Source: Strigamia acuminata
Lineage: Eukaryota; Arthropoda; Chilopoda; Geophilomorpha; Linotaeniidae
Assembly: GCA_949358305.1 (NCBI GenBank)
Contig: OX442314.1
Span: 19,399,060-19,463,059 of the forward strand
Direction of reading: 5' to 3'
DNA length: 64,000 bases
Shown one piece after another: positions 1-10,699 of the stretch. Below the pieces are notes generated by a model. The model ran no database searches, was not told the origin of the DNA, and worked only from the letters and a program-made list of their open reading frames with translations. The position numbers and the translations under genes are program-made. How positions within the stretch are numbered: the stretch's first letter is position 1; each line of letters begins with the position of its first letter.

Positions 1-2358
1 GTTTTGCTCTTCATCCTCAGCATCGTCTGATTCGTCTTCGTTTTCTTCGCAGTTCAGATCGATTTTGACTGTCTCAATCTCTTCATCGTCTTTGATTTCT
101 CCATTCAGCAAATCTGCGCCAATTTCGCTCTCGTCAAATTTTACGTCGATTTCTTCACTAATTGAATCGCTTTCCGGATGATAAATTCGGTACGCCTTCC
201 TTGTATTCGAGTATCCAATGAATACTGCTTTCTCTGCTTTGGGATCCAATTTCTTTCGTTTGTGATCCTTAATTAGCACATATGCTATACATCCAAATCT
301 TCTCAAGTATTTCAAGTTTGGTTTTCTCCCAAACCATATCTCAAATGGTGTGCGTCCATGAACTGAGGATTTGCACCGGTTGCGGATGTGCGCCACCGTC
401 GATACGCACTCCGCCCAAAACGTCTTTGGCAGTTTGCAATCTTTTAACATTGCTCTCAACATCTCAAGTATTGTCCGGTTTGCGCGTTCCGCGACACCAT
501 TGCTAGCCGGATTAAATGCTGTGGTCAGCTGATGCTCAATGCCCCTCTTTGTCGTCCATTCCTTCATGCTTTTGGACAAGAACTCGCCGCCATTGTCGCT
601 CCTTAATTTCTTCAGCTTTTTATCAGTTTGTCTCTCCATGCACGTGATTAGTTCTGTCAACTTCTCTTTTGCGTCGCTTTTTGCATTTAATGTTTTTACC
701 ATCAACATCCTACTCCAATCGTCCACTACCGTCATTACATAGTTTGCACCTCCTCGAGATTCGGGTCCAATTGGTCCAATTAAATCAATGTGCCATAATT
801 CCATGATGCTGGACGATTGTCGGTCTGTTACCGATTTGTGCGACGTCTTTTTCATTTTTCCTGCGATGCATGGTTCACACACGGCGCCACCTTTGCTGCT
901 AATTTCTATGCCGTATGCTAGTTCTTCATTTTTCATTTCTCTCAGGGTGTTGTAATTCAGGTGTCCCAATCTCACGTGCCAATTGTTGTCGTTTTCCTCC
1001 GCTTTGTACGACTTCTCGCATTGTTTAATGTTCGCGTGCAACACAAACATGTCTCCTTTTCTTGGTACCGTCATAACTTCTTCTCCATTCTCATCGTCAA
1101 TTGTTGCGCTCGTTTTGGAGAATGTGACTTTTAGTCCATTATCGACAATTTTCGATACTGATAGCAAATTGCTTCCAATTTGCGGCACGCACAACACCTT
1201 CTTCAATCTGGAATTTTTCCCGTCGTGTTCGAGCACAATCTCGCCCATTCCAATCGATTTCATGCTTTTTCCTTTCTTCGCCATTCCGATGTTCTTCTCA
1301 TCTTCATCAAATGTGTCGAAATGTTTTGCATCCAGCGCCGTCATGTGGCTTGTCGCTCCGGAATCCAACACCCAATCGTTTTCTTCATTTGGTTCTTCAT
1401 TCGTCTCTTCATCATTGGTGTTTTCATCCATCTCATACGTCATGAGCGTGAATTCAGGCTTTTCCTCGTACGCCATCATTGCTATTTCGCTTTTTCCTCT
1501 GCCGCGACCTCGCTGATTGCCTCTGCCTCGACCACGTCCTCTTGAGTCGCCACTTTTAAATTCTCGTTTCGGTTTCGAACAATCTTTCGATAAGTGACCA
1601 AACTCCTGGCAGTTGTAACATTTTGCTTCACTGTAGCATTCTCTTGCCATATGTCCTCCACGGCCACAGTTGAAGCATGTGCGCTTTGGCTTTTGTCCCT
1701 TCTCTCGTGTTTTTAGTGCAGCCTCGTTTGTTGTCGTATTTTTCTCTTCTTTTCTAGTTGAAATTCGACCTTCCTCCATTTTTAGTATGTTGCGGATTTT
1801 TGACATGTCTAAATCCGCCTGCACTTCAATCGCGCGCACATTCGCGTCAAACTCTCGTCTCAGTCCTTTCGTCACGTAAAACTTGCACTCGTAGTCGTCT
1901 ATATTTTTGCCAAGTTTCGCACAGCGGTTAATTATGGCTTCGGCCCTGTTCATGTACGTGTCAACATCTTCTTTACTGCTCATTTTCAGCTGTGTCAGCT
2001 CGCAGGCACTCCTCATTTGTAATTCTTGGGTTTTTGCCGCCATATTTGTTTTCACCAAATCCCAAAGTGCCTTTGCACCTTTTGTGTTTGAGTATTTCAA
2101 AACTTGTGGTGCCGTCATGGTGCTGATCATCGTGAAGTGGGCCGCCGCGTTTTTATCGTCCCAATCGTTCCAAGTTTTCTCTTGTGCGGCAAAATCCGCT
2201 TCTCCTTGGACTCCTCGTTGCGGTTCGGCTCCAACTATTACTTCTTTCCACAATTTCTTGGCCCTGAGGACTCCCTCCACTCTCGATTCCCATAGGAAAT
2301 AATTCGCATCATTTAATGGCTCAATGTTAGCCAAACTCCAATTACCGGTGTCGCTCAT
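1..2358 (-). mobile_element. Ty1/copia retrotransposon gag-pol, 5' part (cut by the window edge)
   Basis: One open frame runs from an ATG at 2358 to base 1 with no stop in the parts translated. In order it shows a gag region (from MSDTGNWSL), two CCHC zinc knuckles ([14 protein letters not shown] and [14 protein letters not shown], near 1677-1600), the aspartic protease motif [11 protein letters not shown] (near 1374), a GAG-pre-integrase motif [10 protein letters not shown] (near 965), and integrase landmarks WHIDLIG (795), VVDDWS and [10 protein letters not shown] (about 500). This gag-protease-integrase order defines the copia superfamily. Codon phase was checked at 1677, 1374 and 795 and is the same at all three. 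Reverse transcriptase and RNase H would lie beyond base 1. The intact frame suggests a young, possibly mobile copy. Confidence 0.95.
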
Positions 2359-2648
2359 CTTTGTTGGTTTCGTCTCAATTTGCACGTATTGTTCAACTTT
2401 TTCCTCGTCTCAGTTCTGTGGCACAATCTCAATATTGTTTAATTCACCTCGAATCGAATTGTTGCTCACAGTCTTTGTTAAAGTTGTTTCTCGTCGTCTC
2501 GTATCGTGCTCTTCAAGATGGCGCGTCGTTACTCTCGGTTTTCGCCTCGTGGTTGCTCTCAACCGTCGCCTCAAATCCACTCAAAACTTCTTGTTTTTCG
2601 GTCTCAATACCGTTTTTCTTCTATTCAGTGTGGCTGATGATTGTTCAA

Positions 2649-2664
2649 CCATCCTCTGCTACCA
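2649..2664 (-). promoter_or_regulatory. Primer binding site, initiator tRNA-Met type
   Basis: Read on the minus strand this is TGGTAGCAGAGGATGG, complementary to the 3' acceptor end of initiator tRNA-Met, the usual copia primer. It lies just inside the LTR and about 290 bases upstream of the gag ATG. Confidence 0.8.
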
Positions 2665-2666
2665 TT

Positions 2667-2877
2667 TGTTATGAATATGGAAATAACGGTTGAAGTTTAA
2701 TACAAGGTTAGAGCAACCTCACTGTTCTACATCAAGTGAAAGAGTGGGGAAAAAACACAGGAAGGATGTTCACTCCATATATGGTAGGAGTGTCACCACA
2801 GGATATAAAAAAACTCAAACTACATCAATTACACAATGACATCAAGTGGTGATTTTCCACATCAAATAATCCCAACA
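2667..2877 (-). repeat. 5' LTR of the copia element (approximate bounds)
   Basis: In the element's orientation the segment starts TGTTGGGATTATT and ends CATAACA next to the primer site, giving the TG...CA termini of an LTR of about 211 bp. The partner LTR is outside the window, so the bounds cannot be confirmed by comparison. Confidence 0.55.
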
Positions 2878-4170
2878 AAAAATTCCTTGCAGTTGTTCGT
2901 GATTGGTCTCTTGAATCGCGATTTTTCTCAATAAACCACATTTTAAATTTCCGTTGTTTGAAATCCATCACAGATTTAAACGTTATTTCCAATCTGAATG
3001 TTCTACAAACAAAAAAAATTGTAAACCTATTTTACTTATAAATATTTTTGCTTTATTTTTCCTTAACATCTTGAATTATTTTCATTTGTTTCATTATGCT
3101 TCACCTCCATGTCCTCCCTCCACCCTCCATCATTCCTAATCTCTGCTTATGTTTTAACAATATAAGAAATCACTGATCATGTTTATCTTTTCTTTTCTAT
3201 TTGGTGGATTTGATGGATGAGGCTGCTATTACGATTACCATCTCCGAAACAAAAGCTCACTTCAGTCTATCACTGAAAGCATCCATTTATCTTTCAGATG
3301 ACATATAATCAATCCCCAAGTAATGTTTGAAGAAAAATGACAAGACAATGATGAAGTTACGAAGACGACTTACAAAAACAAAGGTTTTTAAAAAAAAAAA
3401 TTTCCGAAATTAGAATAATTAATACGGTACTCAATTAATAAATTCAGGAATTGGGGAAGGGAATGGCGAGACTGGACAGATCGTTTGCCTCCCTTGTCTT
3501 TGAGTGGGCTTAATCTGGGGTGTGAGACACATTACACACCTTACATGACTGTTTTACATTGAAATTCAAAGGGCTCGTGATTTAATTTGACATACCGATT
3601 ACCACAGAAATAAATAGGGATGCTTATGACATCTGGCGCTCCTGGTCTTACCGTTACGAGTGTTGAGCGAGCACCCAATCAAAAGCTTACATTTTCTGCA
3701 AAAATCTAGTAAAATCAAATTCTTTTTTGTTAACAAAATATATATTTTAGGAATGCAAATCAGAATTAAGCCCTTGAAAATAAAACACGTGATAATGTAG
3801 GTTTATCTTACTTGTTAGTTTTCATTGAATATTAATTTCACAGCTGTGTGAACATGTGCACAATGAGAACCCACTTAGAATGTAACTTCTGGAACTTTTA
3901 TGGTTTCAAATAAATAGAAACAAGGCTTTATTTAAAATTATTTTGTATATATAATCACGTGGCTGCAACTCTTTTCGGGATTATTTAAATGAACACGATG
4001 AGCTCCTTTAACTAGTACTCATCGTATTTTATTTTTTCAAGTACTCGTATTTAGCATAGGGCTTTTTAAACTCTTATGTTAGTGCACTTGTGGTTTTTCA
4101 TACATATTTACTGGTTTCGCTGTAATAATCAAGAAATTGCATTTCATGAATGCCAATAAAAAGAAGGAAT
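2878..4170. other. Intergenic stretch without recognisable gene
   Basis: AT-rich sequence with homopolymer runs and no coding pattern. It contains the first copy of a diverged duplication (3661-3920). Confidence 0.6.
3661..3920 (+). repeat. Diverged direct duplication, copy 1 (copy 2 at 5116-5345)
   Basis: The two segments share blocks in the same order: an ATCAAAAGC-type start, a TTCTCTGCA or TTTTCTGCA block, AAAATAAAACA, CAGCTGTGTGA, then ACAATGA and CCACTT or CCAATTT blocks. No open frame spans either copy. Copy 2 lies just upstream of the secreted-protein gene at 5687, so the pair may be a duplicated upstream region. Confidence 0.5.
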
Positions 4171-5096
4171 TCAGCGCCTCATCGGAATTTTGACTGAATC
4201 TTCAGTTAAAGATCCTTTCCTTTTCTCCATAACTTTCTTAACTGCTTCATCCTCCGGCAGAACATACTTTTTACGAAACCTCATTTTTTCTTGAAAGAAT
4301 TTCCCAAGTTCCCTTTGCAGACGAGAATTAGGTTCATTTAGTGATGGAATTTTCACGCCATGGTCTTTATTCTCCGAAAATAGGGAAGAATAAACCCATT
4401 CCAACACTGTCTCCAAAAAATTAAACTTTTACCATTTAAGAAAAGCAGTAATTTCTTGAATTGCTGTAACATATCACCACACACAATAAGCAAATCCTCT
4501 TGGAAAATGAGATGATTGACCATGGTCCGGTAGGTCAACACATCCAAAATTCCAATCTTTTGGGTAAACGAGGTGCCGAAGTGTCAAATGTTCTTGCGTT
4601 GTCTTGCCAACCTTGTTACTGCTATTCTGTGGAACGACCATAGTTTACCACTGCTATTGACTCATTGTTTTGCTAAATTAAAAAAAGAAATCGATAATTA
4701 TTCTTTTGAGCAACCACCATGATTTATAAATATAAGTAAATATTATTCTAACTTAAGCCTCTTATATCAATTACCTGCAATATGCCTTCACAGAACCGGA
4801 ATTTTAAACTCTGCAGATGATGAATTTTCTTTAGTTTCTGCTCCAGGCATGATGCATACATATGCAAATTACGACTGCCATCTAAATGAAATTTATAATA
4901 ATTAAATTGACTCGTTTAAAAACATTTTATACCTCCGATTATTTTTTCCAAGAAAATCTATTGGTTTACTACAATGTTTATAGTTTAGCAATAACAGCAA
5001 TAACAGCGGAACATTTGACAACGTGAATTTGGGTCCACAAAGATGAAATGAGTCTCTGAAAATAATTACTACGGATTTCACTTGCACAATACACAT
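4171..5096 (-). pseudogene. Decayed or unresolved minus-strand gene, product not recognised
   Basis: Several stretches read like real protein on the minus strand. One begins LEWVYSSLFSENKDHG and runs to a stop at 4171 with a basic C-terminus. Another at about 4880-4780 contains GSRNLHMYASCLEQKLKKI and ends at a good donor (CAG|gtaatt). A third is a Leu-rich piece at 5096-4930. They cannot be joined: candidate introns of 21-22 bases are far shorter than those of neighbouring genes, and the phases clash or give stops. I read this as a gene with frameshifts. A rapidly evolving real gene with misplaced exons is the alternative. Confidence 0.35.
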
Positions 5097-5115
5097 TATG
5101 TTTGCAGTATGATGC

Positions 5116-5345
5116 CTGTTAACCCATCAAAAGCGTAAATTCTCTGCACCATTCTTCATCTAAAAAATTTAGTCGAATTAACTTTTTATTTTGTTGATAT
5201 TTTACAAACAAATGTCGGAAAAATAAAACAGCTGGCAGGTAAAATTATCTTCATTTAAAATTCATTCAAAGTTCATTTAACAGCTGTGTGACTAGTCATG
5301 CACCTGTACACCAATGAAAACCAATTTAGATTTGAATTTGCAATC
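5116..5345 (+). repeat. Diverged direct duplication, copy 2
   Basis: Partner of 3661-3920 with the same ordered blocks, including CAGCTGTGTGA. It ends about 340 bases upstream of the ATG at 5687. Confidence 0.5.
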
Positions 5346-5686
5346 ATTGAAAATTGATGTCCTCCATCGAGCACATTTTCTAGGCAAATGACTTTTGGTA
5401 GTGGCTATGTCCGATCATCACGTTTTTTTAATTTTTTTGTTTTGTTTTTAATTTTATTTTGAATAACGGGCAGTTTTAGGAATCTATAATTTAGCCATTC
5501 AACTTTTGTTTTTTAAATGTCTCTATTTCTCGAAATGTCAAATGATTTTTAAATATCAAATGCCAAGACATTTCTGGCATTTTTACGCACTGATAAATGA
5601 AATTTACAGAAAGCTGATTATAATTTTTATGCTACACGGCTGAAAACAATTATAATTGAATTGAATTGCAAGTTCTTTCGCTAATC

Positions 5687-6157
5687 ATGAAACGTTGGAC
5701 TATATTTCCTTTTCTTTGCTTATTTTGTCTCCGCATCAATTTTATACACGCTGACAGTTTTCTATTGGTTTTACCTGATGGCGAAGAAATTCGTGGTGAT
5801 ATCGTGGAATTAAATGACTTAGTGGACAAAAAATATAGCAGATATTTCCAAGACCACTCGGTAATTAAGCTATTCAATTCCGGTCTATTTCGGTACTTTA
5901 ATTTCTAAAATTTTATTTCTTAATCTTAGATTCAAAAACGACTTCATAATGCTTACAAATTAATAGGAAAAGAAATACCTCAATTTCACGAACTGTTTTT
6001 TGAAAGTGAACGAACGGAGGAAGAAGAAAAGGAATTCGTCCAACTTCTCGAACAAACAGTTCGAAAATATTACAAACAAATTTTAACAGATGCGTTTGCT
6101 CTTGGCGGAATCAAATTTACTTTGATTGAAAGTTATGAAGAGACTGCTTACAAATGA
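5687..6157 (+). CDS. Small secreted protein A, unrecognised family, paralogue of the gene at 11566
   Basis: Two exons, 5687-5860 and 5930-6157, with a 69-base GT-AG intron, encode 133 aa. The N-terminus (MKRWTIFPFLCLFCLRINF, then IHADS) is a typical signal peptide with likely cleavage after HA. The mature part of about 110 residues has a short beta-like LPDGEEIRGDIVELNDL segment, an acidic stretch rich in Glu, and a conserved C-terminal block (YYKQ, then DAFALGGIKFT). It has no Cys pairs beyond the leader and no known motif that I recognise. The paralogue at 11566-12043 shares the leader, the LNDL(V/I)D motif, the position and phase of the intron and the AFA(L/V)GGI block, which argues strongly that both are real genes. 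Function unknown. Both lie beside PPT2-related sequence. Confidence 0.75.
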
Positions 6158-6390
6158 TTTTAGGCTATAAAGCCTAAATAATACTGTACTTGGCGCAAAG
6201 ATTAAAAAATTATACAGTATCTAAAACTTAGTTTATTTAATTTTTTACGTGTGTAATGCATTTTGGAAGTGATGTCATGAAATATTGAGCAGTGTGATAA
6301 AAAGTTCAACTTTTATCTGTCACTATATAATATTGGCTTTGAACTTCGGAAATGTAATCTAATTTTTTATTTTATAAATAATACAACGCA

Positions 6391-6780
6391 ATGGGTGTGT
6401 TTAGCCCTCGCCACATTGGTTCCAACTTGCGCAAGTTTCGATTATGGTTTCCGAATGACCAGTATTTTAAAGAAGATATTGAACTGCAACTCCAAAAGCA
6501 AAACAGCTGTTGCAGGGAAACCAAGCTGTCTGAACGCACAAGGAAACATTTGAAAAACGTAAAACCATTCAGGCATACATCATCCACTGAAATATCGAAT
6601 AGAAATCCGTTAGAATTAATTCTATTAATATGCTCTTCTAATTTTGTTCAAGATGATTTATTCAAACAAAATTCATTTCTAATTTTTATTTCAAATCACA
6701 GGTTAAAAATAATCTTTTTCTCACCTACTTTATTACACGTCTACATCTGCATATTGATTGTTATTCTCATTATCAGCTGA
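6391..6780 (+). CDS. Hypothetical open frame, 129 codons, weakly supported
   Basis: An ATG-started frame with a basic, Lys/Arg/Gln-rich N-terminal half (including LRKFRLWFPNDQYFKED) and a hydrophobic C-terminal end (YICILIVILIIS) that could span a membrane. The first 65 codons look protein-like. The AT-rich second half may instead be intron, because a possible acceptor (aatcacag) occurs near 6700. It could be a separate small gene or an upstream exon of PPT2. I do not recognise it. Confidence 0.25.
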   Translation: MGVFSPRHIGSNLRKFRLWFPNDQYFKEDIELQLQKQNSCCRETKLSERTRKHLKNVKPFRHTSSTEISNRNPLELILLICSSNFVQDDLFKQNSFLIFISNHRLKIIFFSPTLLHVYICILIVILIIS

Positions 6781-7228
6781 TGAATCAGAGTTCATTGTGA
6801 CGTAAAATAATGCAAAAAATCAAATTTTATTGCATTGTTTAACCAGACGTGTTCTATACATTTTATTTCTATTTAGCCAATCAATCATTTTGTTTTATCG
6901 AGCTGTTCGCATGAGGTCACAACCAGGGAATACGTAATCTAAAAATCAGTTTAAAGTACGAAAATTATGTATGGTTAACACACACAAAGAACAAAGAACG
7001 CCCTGAAAAAAATTTCACAGAATATCCTCTTGAAAATGCTACGGTATTAATTATTTTACTTTTCTTGGTGGAATGTTATACTTATCGCTTATCGGAATGA
7101 ATCCTAAAATTTATTTTTTTATTTTTTTATTTTTTTATTGGTTTATTGGTTTGCACTCCAAAGGAGTAAATTGCACTAATCTTCAACTTCGTTAAATCTT
7201 GTGATTAACCGTGTGAAATATATTTCAG

Positions 7229-9949
7229 ATTCTTCTGTTTTTGGCCATCTCGACTGTGATTTTCATTTGCGTTGTAATTTATCGAATAATTTTTGCGGAA
7301 TCGCACGTCTATACACGGTATACGTCTCGAACACCAATAGAAGAAAAAATGCAAAATCCAAAAGGTTATAAACCTGTTGTTATTATTCACGGATTACTCG
7401 ATCCAAAATCCAATCTGAATCGTTTCACTGAGACAATTCGCGAAGTAAGTTCCTGAGTACATATTCCGAGGAGAAATTATAATTACTTAAATTTTTTTTT
7501 ACTTTAAAAGGTACATCCAGGTACGGAGGTTGAATTTATAGATTTGTATGCTGGAGTCAAAAGTTTTGCGCCACTTTGGGACCAAGTAGCAAAATTTCGA
7601 GAAGCAGTAGAATCAATTAGTGTCTTACACCCTAAAGGAATTCATATGATAGCAATTTCTCAAGGTACATACACAACAAGTTATTCGTTCATTATTCAAC
7701 ATGTGTGATTACAGGTGCATTAATTGGCAGAGGAATTATAGAGTCCTCTCGCAGCCACAATATAAAAACATTTGTTTCCATCGTTGGGCCTCAGTTGGGA
7801 CAATTTGGACGTATGTATAAAAAATTTCTTACCTGTTGAATTTTTAAAAAATTATATTTAATTTCAGTGTCAGATGTGGATAAGTGGCCATTTTACGATT
7901 TACTCCGTCAAAATCTGTACAAGTAAGTACATCAAACTTAATTGAATTAATCATCAGGATTCAGACAATTGAATTGCTTGCAAATTGGAAAATTACATTC
8001 ATTTACATCTTGATAGGTTATTTTATTCGCCGATATGCGATTGGTTCTCGGTTGCAGAACTATGGCGAGGTAAATATTCAGACAACTTTAATAAATCACT
8101 TATATTTCTCTAATTTTTTAATCTAGATCCTAGACGATTGGATGTTTATAAAGAGAAAAATATATTTTTGCCAATCCTGAATAATGAAATTGAACACAGC
8201 CAGTCTGCTGGTATGCTGTGCTCCTTGGTGCTACAACTCCAATACTATTAATTATTATTTTATTTATAGAATATAAAGAAAACTTTTTGAAATTAAGGAA
8301 AATGGTATTAATTGGAGGACCCGATGATGGAATTATCACACCCTGGCAGTCTAGGTATAATCATAGATTATTGTCATAATTATTAGGACTCCAACTGGGA
8401 TGAGAATCTACTGGGTCAAAATTCCCTAAACTCTTACCGTGTTGGACAACTTTACTGCAGAAATTTTTAATTATTATTTTTTATCTTTCACTTCAGCAAA
8501 CTTTGTTTGGGATAATTAAGGATTTTAATTAGGCAGTGGCTACGTTCATATCCGACATGAATGTATTATTTTAATGACGCGCTGTGATTGGTTGAGATGC
8601 TGTGATTGGTTGAGATCTATTGATGTCGGTTTGTTTCCTCAACGCACTTTTTCTAAAACTATGTTTTCCAGGTTTTATCTTCTTTTTTTCCCTCCAAACA
8701 CAACCTTATTCGTATTTAGCAACATAGACTGAATCGAGTATTTTCATCAATGTATCTCAATACATCTCTCAACCAATCACAGCGTGTCGTGAAAATAATA
8801 CGTTTATGTAGGACATGAACGTTGCCACTTCGCTTTAATTAGGAGATATAATAATTTCAAAAAAAAAATCTAAAATCTCAGGAGGAGGAAAGTTACTGTG
8901 CAATTAAAGGGATTTAATTATGGCTTGGTATGGTGTTCCAAATTTATCTCCCAATACTACCGTCTTCCCCCGAATAAAACACCATGGTGTTGTATTCGAA
9001 TATAACACCATGGTGTTGTATTCGTAAAAAAACATGTAAGTTTGCAAAAAAAGGAAAATTGTCAATATGTGTTTATGACTATGATTAAAAAAACAAACAA
9101 TATCTTGTATGTTTTTATTTTTTGTGTTTTATTTAAAGTAAAAACAAAAAACAATAAAAATAAACTAAATAAAAACGTACATGTGCTGTATCGTTTGCGT
9201 TTTGGAAGCGTACACTGTACGTATTTCATAGTTTTTAAAACATTCGAATATAAAACCATGGTGTTGTATTTGAAAACAATAAAAAATTCGAATATAACAC
9301 CATGGTGTTGTATTCGAATATAACACCATGGTGTTATAGCTGAAGTGGTGTTATATTCGAATTTTCGGTCAATGTTTTCAAACTTGTCATTTCGAACAAA
9401 ACTCGAATACAACACCATGGTGTTATATTCGGGGGAAGACGGTAATAGTTGTAATGTTACCATCACCTCCACTGATAATTTACAGGAAAACATTAGCATC
9501 TGGATTTTAGAGTTTTAGAAAACTTTTGTAAAATATAAATAAGAAAGTTGCGCAGAAAATATAAGGGAATTTTTAATCCGGGAGTAAAATTATGTAAAAG
9601 TTATATACAATAATTTGTTGAAGTCTTAGCATGAGAGACGACAATAAATTTTTCGTAAATTAGTGTTTCACATTGTATTTATTTGCTTTTTAGTCATTTC
9701 TCATTTTTTGATGAAAATGGTAACATTTGTCCAATGGAACAGCAGGAGGTAATCATAATTAAATCTTACAAACTATTTTTGAAAATTATATGTTTTCATC
9801 TTCAGATATATAAGAAGGATACTTTTGGGCTTCGGACATTACATGAACGAGAAGCGATCGTCAAGTATACAGTCCCAGATATTCAGCACAAAGAATTTGA
9901 ACGAAATGTTTCCGTTATGAAAGAATTTGTGATACCACACTTAGATTAA
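7229..9949 (+). CDS. PPT2: Palmitoyl-protein thioesterase 2-like lysosomal thioesterase (first codon not found)
   Basis: Nine exons keep one frame: 7229-7444, 7511-7664, 7715-7810, 7868-7922, 8017-8069, 8127-8210, 8270-8354, 9694-9748 and 9806-9949 (313 aa plus stop). A hydrophobic leader ([16 protein letters not shown]) opens the model. The initiating ATG must lie in a further upstream exon; ATG at 6971 followed by a weak donor is one candidate. PPT2 enzymes cleave acyl-CoA-type thioesters in the lysosome. The alpha/beta-hydrolase triad is visible: Ser in AISQG (7650s), Asp in [13 protein letters not shown] (8310s), and His in DIQH near the C-terminus. PHPGT-type and SxPxMGQFG-like PPT2 blocks also match ([15 protein letters not shown]). 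An AATAAA at 9989 follows the stop. The 1.3 kb intron 7 carries two MITEs. Confidence 0.93.
8533..8833. mobile_element. Short non-autonomous DNA transposon with 9-bp target duplication (MULE-like)
   Basis: Ends GCAGTGGCTACGTTCAT and, reverse-complemented, GCGAAGTGGCAACGTTCAT, with inverted similarity extending about 70 bp (including CTGTGATTGGTTGAGA). Both sides are flanked by a perfect TTTAATTAG (8524-8532, 8834-8842). A 9-bp duplication is typical of Mutator-like elements. No coding sequence. It sits in intron 7 of the PPT2 gene. Confidence 0.8.
8960..9442. mobile_element. MITE with repeated AACACCATGGTGTT palindromes, TA target
   Basis: Terminal inverted repeats start CCGTCTTCCCCCGAATA at both ends and are flanked by TA, as in Tc1/mariner-type insertions. 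Inside, the palindrome AACACCATGGTGTT or close variants occurs about six times, usually set in TATTCGAATA-type context. Length 483 bp, no coding sequence. It lies in intron 7 of the PPT2 gene, about 125 bp after the 9-bp-TSD element. Confidence 0.8.
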
Positions 9950-10172
9950 CGTTGTCTATAAATTCTATTCTCTGTACATTACAAAATTAATAAAGTCAGC
10001 CATGTATATTTTGTTTACCAGAAGTTATTTTGGGAATTAATTCAATCTTTAAGTTTCAAAAATTACAAGCTCTTGCTTGGTCACCATTCCTTATCTGAAC
10101 CATTGATTAAAAGATACGCATAGTTCTATTCAGTTCTTGACCTAACATGCGCGAAATTCAAATTGTACTATT

Positions 10173-10250
10173 TTCGGTCTAAAAAACCATCGGTAATATC
10201 GTCGACTCGATCACCAGTCAACTATATTACCGATGGTTTTTTAGACCGAA
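10173..10250. repeat. Perfect inverted repeat, 27-bp arms, 24-bp loop
   Basis: Arm TTCGGTCTAAAAAACCATCG... at 10173-10199 is matched without mismatch by its reverse complement at 10224-10250. It could be a tiny MITE relic or a transcribed hairpin. Confidence 0.85.
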
Positions 10251-10389
10251 TGTGAACGAGGAAAAGTCTGTTAACTTTCATCCGTGTAAAGAATAACTTT
10301 TGTAATTGTAAATATTTATTATTAATCAGATATGTTTTATTAGGTTTTTGAATTTGTTAAAATAAATGAATTTATTTATCTATTAACTC

Positions 10390-10470
10390 AGGGTTTCCCA
10401 AACGGTGAGCCGCGCCTCACTGGTGGGGCGCGAGCTGATTATTGGTGGGACGCACCCATCATGCCTAAAT
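10390..10470 (+). mobile_element. Terminal fragment of a hAT-family element
   Basis: The segment starting CAGGGTTTCCCAAACGGTG followed by GCGCCTCACTGGTGGGGCGCG resembles the conserved termini of Charlie/hAT elements in composition and start. The other end was not found, so it is treated as a fragment. Confidence 0.45.
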
Positions 10471-10508
10471 AAAACAAGCTTAATTTGCAAATTTTTGTAA
10501 ATTTTTAA

Positions 10509-10699
10509 GCAAAATTATATAAAAAAATTATACAAAGTTTTATGCAAAATTATATAAAAAAATTATACAAAGTTTTATGCAAAATTATATAAAAAAATTA
10601 TACAAAGTTTTATGCAAAATTAAATAAAAAAATTATACAAAGTTTTATGCAAAATTATATAAAAAAATTATACAAAGTTTTATGCAAAATTAAATAAAA
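10509..10699 (+). repeat. 35-bp tandem repeat, about 5.5 copies
   Basis: The unit GCAAAATTATATAAAAAAAT continues with TATACAAAGTTTTAT and repeats nearly identically; two copies carry TAAAT instead of TATAT. AT-only satellite, no coding content. Confidence 0.9.

Noticed and set aside
983-2693. Long plus-strand open frames across the first 2.7 kb
   Set aside because: They are antisense shadows of the copia gag-pol frame on the minus strand, which carries all recognisable motifs.
9062-9499. Minus-strand frame of 145 codons with repeated MVLYS-like peptides
   Set aside because: The repetition comes from the ACACCATGGTGTT palindromes of the MITE at 8960-9442, not from a protein.
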